Part shown: piece by piece, positions 45,837 through 53,882 of the stretch
Layout: each line of letters begins with the position of its first letter
Position numbering within the stretch: the stretch's first letter is position 1
Source: HXMU1420-13 sp965249965
GTDB lineage: Bacteria; Bacteroidota; Rhodothermia; Balneolales; Balneolaceae
Reading direction: 5' to 3'
Length of the DNA: 64,000 nucleotides
Assembly: GCA_965249965.1 (NCBI GenBank)
Contig: OZ252262.1
Coordinates: forward strand, 1,798,001-1,862,000
Program-made: the position numbers and the translations under genes
Notes under the pieces: model-generated
Told to the model about the DNA's origin: nothing
The model's input: only the letters and a program-made list of their open reading frames with translations
Database searches by the model: none

Positions 45837-46226
45837 ATGTTACCTAAGCGCGATTTTAATTTCATCAAAACCGATCCTGAAACACCCAAAACACAATTGG
45901 TGATAGTGGTTGGGTTATTGGTTATTGCTGCCATTTTAGACAATGAATATATCGCGTATGCCTCGTTATTTATTGGATTGATTTGTTTGATTGTTCCACC
46001 TGCAGGTAATGGAATTGTGTGGGGATGGTATAAACTAGCCGAAATCCTGTCTCGTGTAGTAAATCCGGTGGTCCTAGGTCTCCTTTATTTTCTCTTCATT
46101 ACACCTATTGCCCTACTTTTCCGGCTATTTGGGAACGACCCGCTTTCACTGAAAAAACCACGGGGTAGTTTGTTTGAATTCCACGAGAAGACCTACAAGA
46201 GAGAGGATTTAGAGAATCCCTGGTGA
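45837..46226 (+). CDS. SxtJ-family membrane protein
   Basis: This 129-residue protein has three hydrophobic segments (LVIVVGLLVIAAILDNEYIAYASLF; IGLICLIVPPAGNGIVWGWYKLAEIL; VVLGLLYFLFITPIALLFRLFG) and a characteristic basic end (KKPRGSLFEFHEKTYKREDLENPW). This matches SxtJ proteins named from the saxitoxin cluster, where the role is not settled. It ends the carbamoyltransferase/DUF5989/SxtJ operon. No saxitoxin genes are present here. Confidence 0.82.
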   Translation: MLPKRDFNFIKTDPETPKTQLVIVVGLLVIAAILDNEYIAYASLFIGLICLIVPPAGNGIVWGWYKLAEILSRVVNPVVLGLLYFLFITPIALLFRLFGNDPLSLKKPRGSLFEFHEKTYKREDLENPW

Positions 46227-46251
46227 GATTTTTAAAGCAACAAATCTTGTT

Positions 46252-46695
46252 TTATTTGTCTAGCAATCGCCTGTGATAATTAATTTGGCCTAAGTGATAG
46301 GATAAATGACTGTATAAATGCAAAAGGAAGAACTCGGTTTTCCATGTATTTCCTCGAATTTCCATTGGGAAATCCTTATTCAGATCTTCTTCACTCAATG
46401 TTGCCAAAGTCTCAGTTACAGACTTCTCAGCTGCTTCCAGATCATCAAGTAATTCCTGACGAGTAACCTTTCCGCTAAACTCAAAATCTCGATCACGTTT
46501 ATACTCAGAATCACCCAAAACAGCCCCTAAAAAGTGTTGAAGGTTACCAGAAATATGAAGACTTAAATTTCCCGCCGAATTGCTAATTCCATCTGCAATT
46601 ACCCAAAGTGCATCCTCAGTAGAATAAGCAGTTATTTCTTCCTTAACGGTTGATAAATCACGAGCGAAAAGTTGAGAGAGGTGTTGAGTAGTCAT
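46252..46695 (-). CDS. DinB-like/DUF1572 four-helix protein
   Basis: This 147-residue protein has the helical DinB_2 pattern and three candidate metal ligands: His in GNLSLHISGNLQHFLG and in FLLHLYSHLSYHLGQINYHRR. The family includes metal-dependent thiol transferases and many proteins of unknown role. It is last in a leftward group with msrB and glmM, 50 bp from msrB. Confidence 0.75.
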   Translation of the reverse strand: MTTQHLSQLFARDLSTVKEEITAYSTEDALWVIADGISNSAGNLSLHISGNLQHFLGAVLGDSEYKRDRDFEFSGKVTRQELLDDLEAAEKSVTETLATLSEEDLNKDFPMEIRGNTWKTEFFLLHLYSHLSYHLGQINYHRRLLDK

Positions 46696-46745
46696 TTTAG
46701 AAATAGTTTAATGTTGGGATATTTTATGAATAGCCCTTACTGATT

Positions 46746-47210
46746 CTATTTAGAAAGTGTTTCGTCCTCAGAATACTTCCTCAAGCTTACCGCATTCGTG
46801 CAGTATCGCAAACCAGAGGGTTCCGGACCATCCGGGAAAACATGACCTAAATGAGCATCACATGTATTGCATAAAATTTCTACACGAGTCATGCCATGGG
46901 TATGATCTGCATCATATGACACTGCATTTTCTTTTATAGGTTGATCGAAAGATGGCCAGCCTGTACCAGATTCAAATTTTGTAGCTGAATCAAAAAGGAG
47001 AGTTCCGCAGCACACGCATTCATATTTACCAGGTTCGAATCTGCTACACATTGCAGATGAAAATGGTCGTTCAGTTCCTTTTAATCGCGTCACTGCATAT
47101 TCTTCTTCTGTAAGTTGTGCCTTCCACTCATCCGGAGTTTTTTCCACTCTTCGATCCGGTTCGGGATTACCATTTCGAGCAAATTTTAAGACATCTATCC
47201 ACTTTAGCAT
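46746..47210 (-). CDS. msrB: Peptide-methionine (R)-S-oxide reductase
   Basis: This is a roughly 154-residue MsrB with both zinc Cys pairs (YECVCCGTLLF and LCNTCDAHLGHVF), the substrate block SGTGWPSFDQPI, and the catalytic Cys in GLRYCTNAVSL. It repairs methionine-R-sulfoxide in proteins. No signal peptide is present, so it is cytosolic. The ATG at 47208-47210 is preferred to an upstream in-frame TTG. It immediately follows glmM. Confidence 0.93.
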   Translation of the reverse strand: MLKWIDVLKFARNGNPEPDRRVEKTPDEWKAQLTEEEYAVTRLKGTERPFSSAMCSRFEPGKYECVCCGTLLFDSATKFESGTGWPSFDQPIKENAVSYDADHTHGMTRVEILCNTCDAHLGHVFPDGPEPSGLRYCTNAVSLRKYSEDETLSK

Positions 47211-47216
47211 GATCAA

Positions 47217-48566
47217 TTATTTAAGAAGATTCAAAATTCGGTTTGCAAATGCTTTGGCTGATTCTGGTGTTTTCCCCTCTGAATATATCCGCACAATCGG
47301 TTCGGTGTTTGATTTTCTGAGGTGAACCCAGCCTTCATCAAAATCTACTTTAACCCCATCAATAGTTATGGGATTCAAGCTTTCATAGCGTGATCTAACA
47401 AGCTCCAAAACTTCATTCGCCTCTTTACCCAGTTCATCTAGCTGGATTTTATTCTTACTCATATAATAATTAGTGAATTCACTTCGAAGTTCTGAGGAAC
47501 TCATCTTTTTCTCAGCTAGATGTTGGAGCACACAAGCAATTCCAACTAATGCATCGCGACCATAATGCAGATCAGGAACAATGATACCACCAGATCCTTC
47601 GCCACCAACAACCGCACCCACTTCCTGCATTTTCTTTACCACATTAATTTCTCCCACTTTCGAGCGATGGCAAACTTGTCCATATTTCTCAGATACTTCA
47701 TCGGCTATTCTGGAAGAGGATAAGTTCGTAGCGGTTGGTCCTGCTTTCTTTGAAAGAATGAAATCAAAAACGGTGGCTTGAGTGTATTCTTCGCCAAATA
47801 ATTCACCGTTATTATCTACTAAAGCGAGCCGATCAGCGTCAGGGTCTGTTACCACACCTAAATCTGCATTTGACGCTTTAACCAAGTCGCAAATTTCAGT
47901 TAAATGTTCAGGAAGTGGTTCAGGGTTATGTGGAAAAATCCCATTCGGTTCACAATGTATTTTATGAATGACCGCAACCCCGAGAGCTTCAAGTAATTTG
48001 GGGACTGCAATTGATCCGGCGCCATTTACGGCGTCTACAGCCACCGATAGTTTTGCAGATTTGATTGTCGAAACATCGATGAAGTCAAGATTCAGAATCT
48101 CCTCGATATGATGATCAAGTAGCGTATCATCTTCGCAATCAACACCAATCTTATCATGCTGCTGGTATGCAAACTCTCCGCTCTCATTTATCAGTAGCAT
48201 CTCGGCTCCTTGTTCAGCATCCATAAACTCACTCGTTCCACTCAACAGTTTAAGGGCATTCCATTCTGCTGGATTATGACTTGCTGAAATTATGATTCCA
48301 CCGGCTGCTTTATATTTTAATACCCCCATCGCTACCGTTGGTGTAGGTACAATTCCAACCCTAACAACGTCGCAACCAACACTCATTAGGGTAGATGCTA
48401 CAATGTCTTCGCAGAGTTTTCCGGTGGTACGGCTATCACGGCCCAAAACCACGGTTCCTCCTTTTACCCAGGTTCCGTACGCTGCGGAAAATCGAGCTAA
48501 GTTCTCGGGGGTTAAATCAGTTCCGAAGATTCCTCTGATCCCGGAAACAGAAACCATTAATGCCAT
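47217..48566 (-). CDS. glmM: Phosphoglucosamine mutase (phosphohexomutase family)
   Basis: This 449-residue enzyme has the phosphoserine loop IIISASHNPAEWN (Ser96), the metal loop VTDPDADRLALVD, the sugar-binding GGEGSGGIIVPDLHYGRD and a C-terminal phosphate-binding RKSNTEPIVRIYSEG. It converts glucosamine-6-phosphate to the 1-phosphate for UDP-GlcNAc, though phosphomannomutase activity is a possible alternative. It sits 2 bp after the SGNH-TPR gene. Confidence 0.85.
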   Translation of the reverse strand: MALMVSVSGIRGIFGTDLTPENLARFSAAYGTWVKGGTVVLGRDSRTTGKLCEDIVASTLMSVGCDVVRVGIVPTPTVAMGVLKYKAAGGIIISASHNPAEWNALKLLSGTSEFMDAEQGAEMLLINESGEFAYQQHDKIGVDCEDDTLLDHHIEEILNLDFIDVSTIKSAKLSVAVDAVNGAGSIAVPKLLEALGVAVIHKIHCEPNGIFPHNPEPLPEHLTEICDLVKASNADLGVVTDPDADRLALVDNNGELFGEEYTQATVFDFILSKKAGPTATNLSSSRIADEVSEKYGQVCHRSKVGEINVVKKMQEVGAVVGGEGSGGIIVPDLHYGRDALVGIACVLQHLAEKKMSSSELRSEFTNYYMSKNKIQLDELGKEANEVLELVRSRYESLNPITIDGVKVDFDEGWVHLRKSNTEPIVRIYSEGKTPESAKAFANRILNLLK

Positions 48567-48568
48567 AA

Positions 48569-50464
48569 TTATCTATTTAAAATTGCTTGAAGTTGTTGAA
48601 TCCAGGCATCGTTACCGGGAAACCTTGGGCTTTGTTGCTGCACTAAAAATGCAATTTCTAGTGCTTTTTCAAATTGCTGATCTAACCCATAAGCACCAGA
48701 TAAATTATAAAGCATTTGCGGGTCATTCGGGCGAATTCGTCTCGACCTTTCCAATAGTTCGATACCTGCACGTGCGTTTCCTTTTTGCACTTCGATTGCT
48801 CCTAGCATCTTGGTGATATAGGCATCTTCCTGATTTATCGAATATGCTGCTCTTAGAAGTGGTTCAGCCCTATCGAATTCATTTCGATCTAACAATATCC
48901 TGGACGCAAAAACATAGGGCGAGTCATTCCAGGGTTGGTTTCTAACAAGACCTAAATACTCAAGTATAGCTTTGTCTAATTCGCCATCTAATTGGTAAAA
49001 ACCCGCTAGTTCTACTTTGGCTTCATCCCAGTTAAGTCCAGCATGAACGGTTCTAAAAGCCAAACTATCAACGGTTGAAATGGTTCTGTAATTAAATTGA
49101 TACGGCTCGGGTTTATCACCTAAAATAAATGGAAATCCTTGTTTTAAAGTACGCACTCTATGGTAGGCGACCCGTTGATCAAATTCCGAGAGATACATAT
49201 TATCAAAATAATCGTCGGGTGACTGGGGTAAATCAGAAATTGGAATATTGAATGCTGAGAGCATGGATTCCGCAAAAGTCTTTCCGATTAGAAAATACCC
49301 TTGCTGATTTGGGTGCAAGTGTTCCAGCATTAATTCAAAGCCAATAATTTTATCATCTGTGAATTGCTCCATTGCCTCTTCAACGGGCACATACACAACC
49401 TGGTCATGTTCATCTGCTGTTTGCACGATGATTTGATTGATTTCGCTAGGAGCTCGAAATTTTAGTCCGTCCAAATCTCTGGCGAGCGAAAAAAGCTCAC
49501 GAGCCTCATCCAGTTCTCCATTTTCATAAGCTGCTTTAGCTAAATCAAATGTTTGTTGTGCCGATGGTTGCTCACCATCAGTGATATCTACAAAAGGGGG
49601 ATGATCTTTTAAATTACTTGCAATACTCCCTATAAAAACCGGAATCCCTTCCTTCTGATACTTTTTTATAATCGCGTTAAGATTGCTCTGAAATTGGATC
49701 ATCGCGAGATCATGTTTCGGGCTATCAAGTTCAATAGATCTGGAATCTACGATACGTTCCATTAAAGTGGCAGACTCATCATATTTTTCGTCACCAAAAG
49801 TGGTGGCTAGCCATTTTCCCGAGTCCACTATCGCTGATCGCAACAGCATAAATGTTTTCAAGCGTTGAAGCTTTAAATAAAAACGGACAAATCCCGGAAA
49901 TCCTCCAAGATTTTCATTTGATCCAACTCCCAATGCGCCATAAAATTCATTGTGTCCTGCATAAATTAAAATGGCATCAGGTTCCTGATCGATAATTTCA
50001 TCTACTTGATCATAGAGTGTGTATGAGTTAATGGCAGAAACACCCACATTTACAACTTCCACAGATTTATCGGGCATTGCATCCTGCAAGAAATCATTTA
50101 CAACCCTAGAGTAGGTTCCATTAAAACCATATGGATAACCTGCAGCGGATGAACCGCCCATTGCAAATACTCGAAATCCATTTTCAGGTTTCTGAGCTAG
50201 AAATACATCGGTTGAAGGATTTGGGACCGTATTGGTATAAAAAAAGTACCGGGATGCAAAATTTGGGTTTGGCATCAGGTACTCATCTGTAGAAATATTC
50301 GGGTCTATAAAAAGTGCATTATTCCCTTTGTAATCAGCCGCACGCAGGCTGAACTCTAAAATCAGAAAAAACAGGATTGGAATAGAAAAAGTGATCCCAT
50401 AAAAGAGAACTTTTTTTTGTTTTGATAGCTCTATTTGCCGCTTTTTCTGTTTTTTTATGCCCAT
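48569..50464 (-). CDS. Membrane-anchored SGNH/GDSL hydrolase-like protein with TPR repeats
   Basis: This 631-residue protein has a basic N-terminus and one membrane span (VLFYGITFSIPILFFLILEF). The SGNH core shows block I FAMGGSSAAGYPYG, VNVGVSAINSYTLYDQV, and block III IYAGHNEFYGALG. A later EHLHPNQQGYF supplies the catalytic His, and C-terminal TPR repeats follow (AGIELLERSRRIRPNDPQMLYNLSGAYG). The hydrolase would face the periplasm. SGNH proteins often accompany carbamoyltransferase/SxtJ cassettes; here one lies 2.3 kb away on the other strand. Confidence 0.82.
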   Translation of the reverse strand: MGIKKQKKRQIELSKQKKVLFYGITFSIPILFFLILEFSLRAADYKGNNALFIDPNISTDEYLMPNPNFASRYFFYTNTVPNPSTDVFLAQKPENGFRVFAMGGSSAAGYPYGFNGTYSRVVNDFLQDAMPDKSVEVVNVGVSAINSYTLYDQVDEIIDQEPDAILIYAGHNEFYGALGVGSNENLGGFPGFVRFYLKLQRLKTFMLLRSAIVDSGKWLATTFGDEKYDESATLMERIVDSRSIELDSPKHDLAMIQFQSNLNAIIKKYQKEGIPVFIGSIASNLKDHPPFVDITDGEQPSAQQTFDLAKAAYENGELDEARELFSLARDLDGLKFRAPSEINQIIVQTADEHDQVVYVPVEEAMEQFTDDKIIGFELMLEHLHPNQQGYFLIGKTFAESMLSAFNIPISDLPQSPDDYFDNMYLSEFDQRVAYHRVRTLKQGFPFILGDKPEPYQFNYRTISTVDSLAFRTVHAGLNWDEAKVELAGFYQLDGELDKAILEYLGLVRNQPWNDSPYVFASRILLDRNEFDRAEPLLRAAYSINQEDAYITKMLGAIEVQKGNARAGIELLERSRRIRPNDPQMLYNLSGAYGLDQQFEKALEIAFLVQQQSPRFPGNDAWIQQLQAILNR

Positions 50465-50467
50465 AAA

Positions 50468-51010
50468 TTAGCTTGGAATCCAGGGAATATCTTTTGTGCC
50501 GGATTTGAAGTTTTCGTAACGCCCAAGCATAAACAAAAAGTCAGAAAGTCGGTTCAAATATTTTATGGTCATTTCCGATACATAATCATCTTCCAGACAG
50601 CTAACTGTAATTCGTTCAGCTCGGCGGCAAACAGTGCGAGCAAGGTGAAGCTGAGCGGCAGCCTGCGTTCCACCAGGAAGGATAAAATTTTTCAACGCCG
50701 GTAATTCTTCATCCATCTTGTCGATCAGTTTTTCCAGATAGCTAATTTCATCCTCAGAAATTCGATCAATTCGGGTTTCGCGACTGTAAGGAGTAGCCAA
50801 ATCGGCTCCAAGAACAAATAGCTGATGTTGGATTACATTTAGCCATTGATCAATAATTGAGTCAGGTTTTAATGACCGAACAATTCCTAACACAGAATTT
50901 AATTCATCTACGGTGCCATAGGCATCTATTCTTGTTGAGGACTTGGGTACTGTTTGTCCACCAAAGAGAGAGGTGTTACCAGTATCGCCTTTTTTTGTGT
51001 ATATCTTCAT
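50468..51010 (-). CDS. ATP:cob(I)alamin adenosyltransferase, PduO type
   Basis: This 180-residue protein opens with KIYTKKGDTGNTSLFGG, the PduO-type signature. It has DAYGTVDELNSVLG, LPGGTQAAAQLHLARTVCRRAER and a C-terminal YLNRLSDFLFMLGRYEN. It makes adenosylcobalamin, the cofactor of enzymes such as methylmalonyl-CoA mutase, none of which is in the window. It is 3 bp upstream of the SGNH-TPR gene, on the same strand. Confidence 0.93.
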   Translation of the reverse strand: MKIYTKKGDTGNTSLFGGQTVPKSSTRIDAYGTVDELNSVLGIVRSLKPDSIIDQWLNVIQHQLFVLGADLATPYSRETRIDRISEDEISYLEKLIDKMDEELPALKNFILPGGTQAAAQLHLARTVCRRAERITVSCLEDDYVSEMTIKYLNRLSDFLFMLGRYENFKSGTKDIPWIPS

Positions 51011-51090
51011 GTTACGCTTTTTGAATTACCTTGCTTCGAGGCAGACAAAAAGATAAATAATGTTTTAGCGTTCCGATGCATCAAATTCTG

Positions 51091-52050
51091 TTATGCTGAG
51101 CAACTCGCTCCACCTAAGACACAAAATTGAGCGCAATAAGGGTGATTCAAGTATACTCGCTGGAAAGATTCTTTAAGTGTGCTTCCCATTTCGAAGGATT
51201 CATCGTAAGCAATGAGTGTACAAGGCAGCACAACTGGTAATTCGGCCCCTTTTCTTTTTACCACCATGCGCTCAGTTGCACACATTTGCTGATGTGGATG
51301 AATCCCCAGAATATCCCAACAAGCAGTGGTGATTTCAGGAACGTCTTTAGAAGTACTCATTTCCGGAAAGATTACAATGTTCGATCCATCTGCAACCTTT
51401 AGGTCAATGTTGTAATGATCGAGAGTAGATTGGTAACCCAACAGAGCATCTGCAACAGATTCTCTAGAAAGTGATCTACCGGCAATACTAACTTCAAAGC
51501 CGGCATCAACTAACTTTTTGGTAGTCACTAATGTTCGGTCAAAGGTTTTCGGGCCGCGTTCTTCTTCGTGTACTTCGGCTGTATAATGATCCAAAGAAAC
51601 ACGAAGTGAAAGTTTACCTGGAAATGTGGATTGAATTTTGGTTAAATCATTAAAGTATCGATCAATAGCACGATAGGCGTTTGTTAGCACCAAGACCTCA
51701 AATCCACGTTCTAAACAAAGATTTAAAATAGGAAGCATATCTTTGTTCAGGAACGGCTCACCACCGGTGAAGGCAATTTGTTTTGTACCTAGATTTAACT
51801 CAACAATTTCATCTAAATATTGTTGTACTTCGGATGTTGTGATGAATAGTAACTCATCATTTGTAGGGGACGATTCGATGTAACAGTTCTGACATTGCAG
51901 ATTACACCGGGTTCCGGTATTGAACCAAAGTGTTTCAAGCTTAACTAAATCAACAAACGCTCTATCTTCTCCTTTGGCAGTAATTTTATCATCAACAAAT
52001 TTTCCACGGGTAGCAAAGTTATCGGCAATCTCCAGCTCTTTTAGCAACAT
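51091..52050 (-). CDS. Radical SAM protein with C-terminal Cys-rich end
   Basis: This protein is about 319 residues from the ATG at 52048-52050; an upstream frame start would add 16 residues. The radical SAM cluster site is TRCNLQCQNCYIESSP, followed by AFTGGEPFLNKDM and LSLRVSLDHYTAEVHEEERG. The C-terminus ends CAQFCVLGGASCSA, a short Cys array like a truncated SPASM site for a second iron-sulfur cluster. No precursor peptide gene is adjacent. It is preceded by a 302-bp gap. Confidence 0.82.
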   Translation of the reverse strand: MLLKELEIADNFATRGKFVDDKITAKGEDRAFVDLVKLETLWFNTGTRCNLQCQNCYIESSPTNDELLFITTSEVQQYLDEIVELNLGTKQIAFTGGEPFLNKDMLPILNLCLERGFEVLVLTNAYRAIDRYFNDLTKIQSTFPGKLSLRVSLDHYTAEVHEEERGPKTFDRTLVTTKKLVDAGFEVSIAGRSLSRESVADALLGYQSTLDHYNIDLKVADGSNIVIFPEMSTSKDVPEITTACWDILGIHPHQQMCATERMVVKRKGAELPVVLPCTLIAYDESFEMGSTLKESFQRVYLNHPYCAQFCVLGGASCSA

Positions 52051-52352
52051 GATGCAACTCCTACTTTTTCTGTCGGTAATGGAACAGATCCATCGCATCG
52101 TTCGAAGATTCCATAATAACTAGAGAAATCACACAAAAAGTTGGAGTGCTCTTTGAATCGGGTATAATGAAGAATCATAACAGTATTTCTTTGAAGTGAC
52201 TTGAATTCTCAATATCTGAGTAACAAGTTTTCAGGCCTCTGATAGTTTGAATAGTTTTGCTGTAATACGTGGATACCTGATCATTTAGATCGCTTTTCAT
52301 AAATAATATCTGGTTACCCTATTAACAATTAAAGAATAATGAAATCATGTTT
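52051..52352. other. 302-bp intergenic region with no recognised feature
   Basis: This region lies between the radical SAM gene start and the end of the YigZ-like gene, both leftward. It is AT-rich, with short frames only. I see no terminator with a T-run, no riboswitch and no copy of the TGTAACAAA motif with its second box. A TAACAAG at 52201-52207 lacks the matching CTCTT element. It probably holds the radical SAM gene's promoter. Confidence 0.4.
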
Positions 52353-52967
52353 TCAAATCATCACAAAAGTGTGGCCATTTTTTTTTATCTCAAATCCTTT
52401 GTATTCCATAGCAAGCAAAAATTCCCATGCTTTAGTTTCTACTTGAAGCGGACAAGGCACTATTTTGGTAATTGAAATACCGAAATCAGCGTCCGATTCT
52501 TTTAAGTCAAAGGCATGTAAAAAGCGATTAAAATCATTTTCAAGTGCATAATCGTAGGTAATTTCTAATTCTTGAACTTCAACGATTTCTCTAAGATTTG
52601 CCGATTCTATACAACCCAAAGTTGTATTTCCATAAGCTTCAATCAAGCCTGACTTTCCTAATTTCGTACCTCCATAATAGCGTATTATTATTGCACCGAT
52701 ATTTATAATTTCTGCTGACTTCAACGCATTTAGAATGGGTAATCCTGCCGTTCCTGAAGGTTCTCCATCATCATTCGCATGCTCAATTAATTCACCTTTC
52801 AGCAAACGGTATGCACTACAATGATGGGTAGCATCTTGGTATTTTTTTTTCTGCTCAGAAAGAATGGCCTCGAAGTCCCCGAGGGTTGGGCAAGGAAAAA
52901 GAATTCCGTAAAATTTTGAGCCTCTTTCCCTAAGCGAGAATGAAGTACTTTCAATTATAGATTTCAT
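52353..52967 (-). CDS. YigZ/IMPACT family protein
   Basis: This protein is about 204 residues from the ATG at 52965-52967, which yields the usual start MKSIIESTSFSLRERGSKF; an upstream start would add 16 unrelated residues. The IMPACT domain is shown by DATHHCSAYRL, ANDDGEPSGTAGLPIL and VIRYYGGTKLGKSGLIEAYG (written here from two adjacent strands). A C-terminal DUF1949-like half follows. The family is linked to translation control in eukaryotes; the bacterial role is unclear. Confidence 0.9.
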   Translation of the reverse strand: MKSIIESTSFSLRERGSKFYGILFPCPTLGDFEAILSEQKKKYQDATHHCSAYRLLKGELIEHANDDGEPSGTAGLPILNALKSAEIINIGAIIIRYYGGTKLGKSGLIEAYGNTTLGCIESANLREIVEVQELEITYDYALENDFNRFLHAFDLKESDADFGISITKIVPCPLQVETKAWEFLLAMEYKGFEIKKNGHTFVMI

Positions 52968-53170
52968 TATCAAAATTGTATGAAAATCTGCTTTTAAAAA
53001 CAGCCTAAATATCAATAATAATTAGCTTATTTAGTCTGAATCTACCTTGTTATTCGAGTAATAAACACCGATTTTCATTACCAAATTTAATCGGATTTTC
53101 TTATTTTCAATTAAAATTGAAAGTTTAATAATCAAGCCGATAAGTATCTTAATCATACATTTTACGAAAC

Positions 53171-53872
53171 ATGCCATCTATTATTAAAGCGATAAATTCG
53201 CAAGTTGGACGCAAATACATGACCGGGCTAACCGGCATAGGTTTGATGCTTTTCCTGATTGGGCACTTAGGAGGAAACCTTACGATTTTCGCCGGGGCGG
53301 AAGCCTTCAATATCTATACAGAAAAATTGATGAGTTTAGGGCCACTCTTGTATGTTATAGAGGCTGGTCTAGCTTTCTTCTTTTTGTATCATACAATTCT
53401 TGGAGTTTCAATCTGGCTAAATAAAAGAAAAGCGCGCCCACAGAACTACGAAATGTACAAAAGCAGGGGTGGAGCCAGTCATCAATCAATAGCTTCCAGA
53501 AGCATGATTTATACAGGGAGTATAATTTTAATCTTTCTGGTACTTCACATTATACACTTCAAATTTGGGGCTGATTATTCAACCACACTTTCATCAGGGG
53601 AAGTAGTTCGGGATTTAAGAAAGTTAGTGATCGAAGAGTTTCAAAAGACTTGGGTAGTAATTGGCTATGTAGGGGTATTGGGATTAGCGGTGTTACATTT
53701 ATCGCATGGATTTTGGAGTGCCTTTACCTCACTTGGCATGAAACACGGTGAGACGTCGAAAAAAATTCAATCTGTGGCTTACGCATTTGCAATCTTGCTG
53801 ATGCTGGCCTTTATTTTCATCCCGGTATACATCTATGCAACCGGCGGTGAAGGTTCATTAATTAGTTATTAG
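53171..53872 (+). CDS. sdhC: Succinate dehydrogenase/fumarate reductase cytochrome b subunit
   Basis: This 233-residue membrane protein has five hydrophobic segments and the di-heme cytochrome b pattern: His in LFLIGHLGGNLTIF, FFLYHTILGV, LVLHIIHFKFG and VLHLSHGFWSAF. This is the single-subunit anchor (type B, Bacteroidota/Wolinella style), so no separate sdhD is needed. It passes electrons between succinate and menaquinone. It is first in the sdhCAB operon. Confidence 0.93.
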   Translation: MPSIIKAINSQVGRKYMTGLTGIGLMLFLIGHLGGNLTIFAGAEAFNIYTEKLMSLGPLLYVIEAGLAFFFLYHTILGVSIWLNKRKARPQNYEMYKSRGGASHQSIASRSMIYTGSIILIFLVLHIIHFKFGADYSTTLSSGEVVRDLRKLVIEEFQKTWVVIGYVGVLGLAVLHLSHGFWSAFTSLGMKHGETSKKIQSVAYAFAILLMLAFIFIPVYIYATGGEGSLISY

Positions 53873-53882
53873 GAGTAACAGA

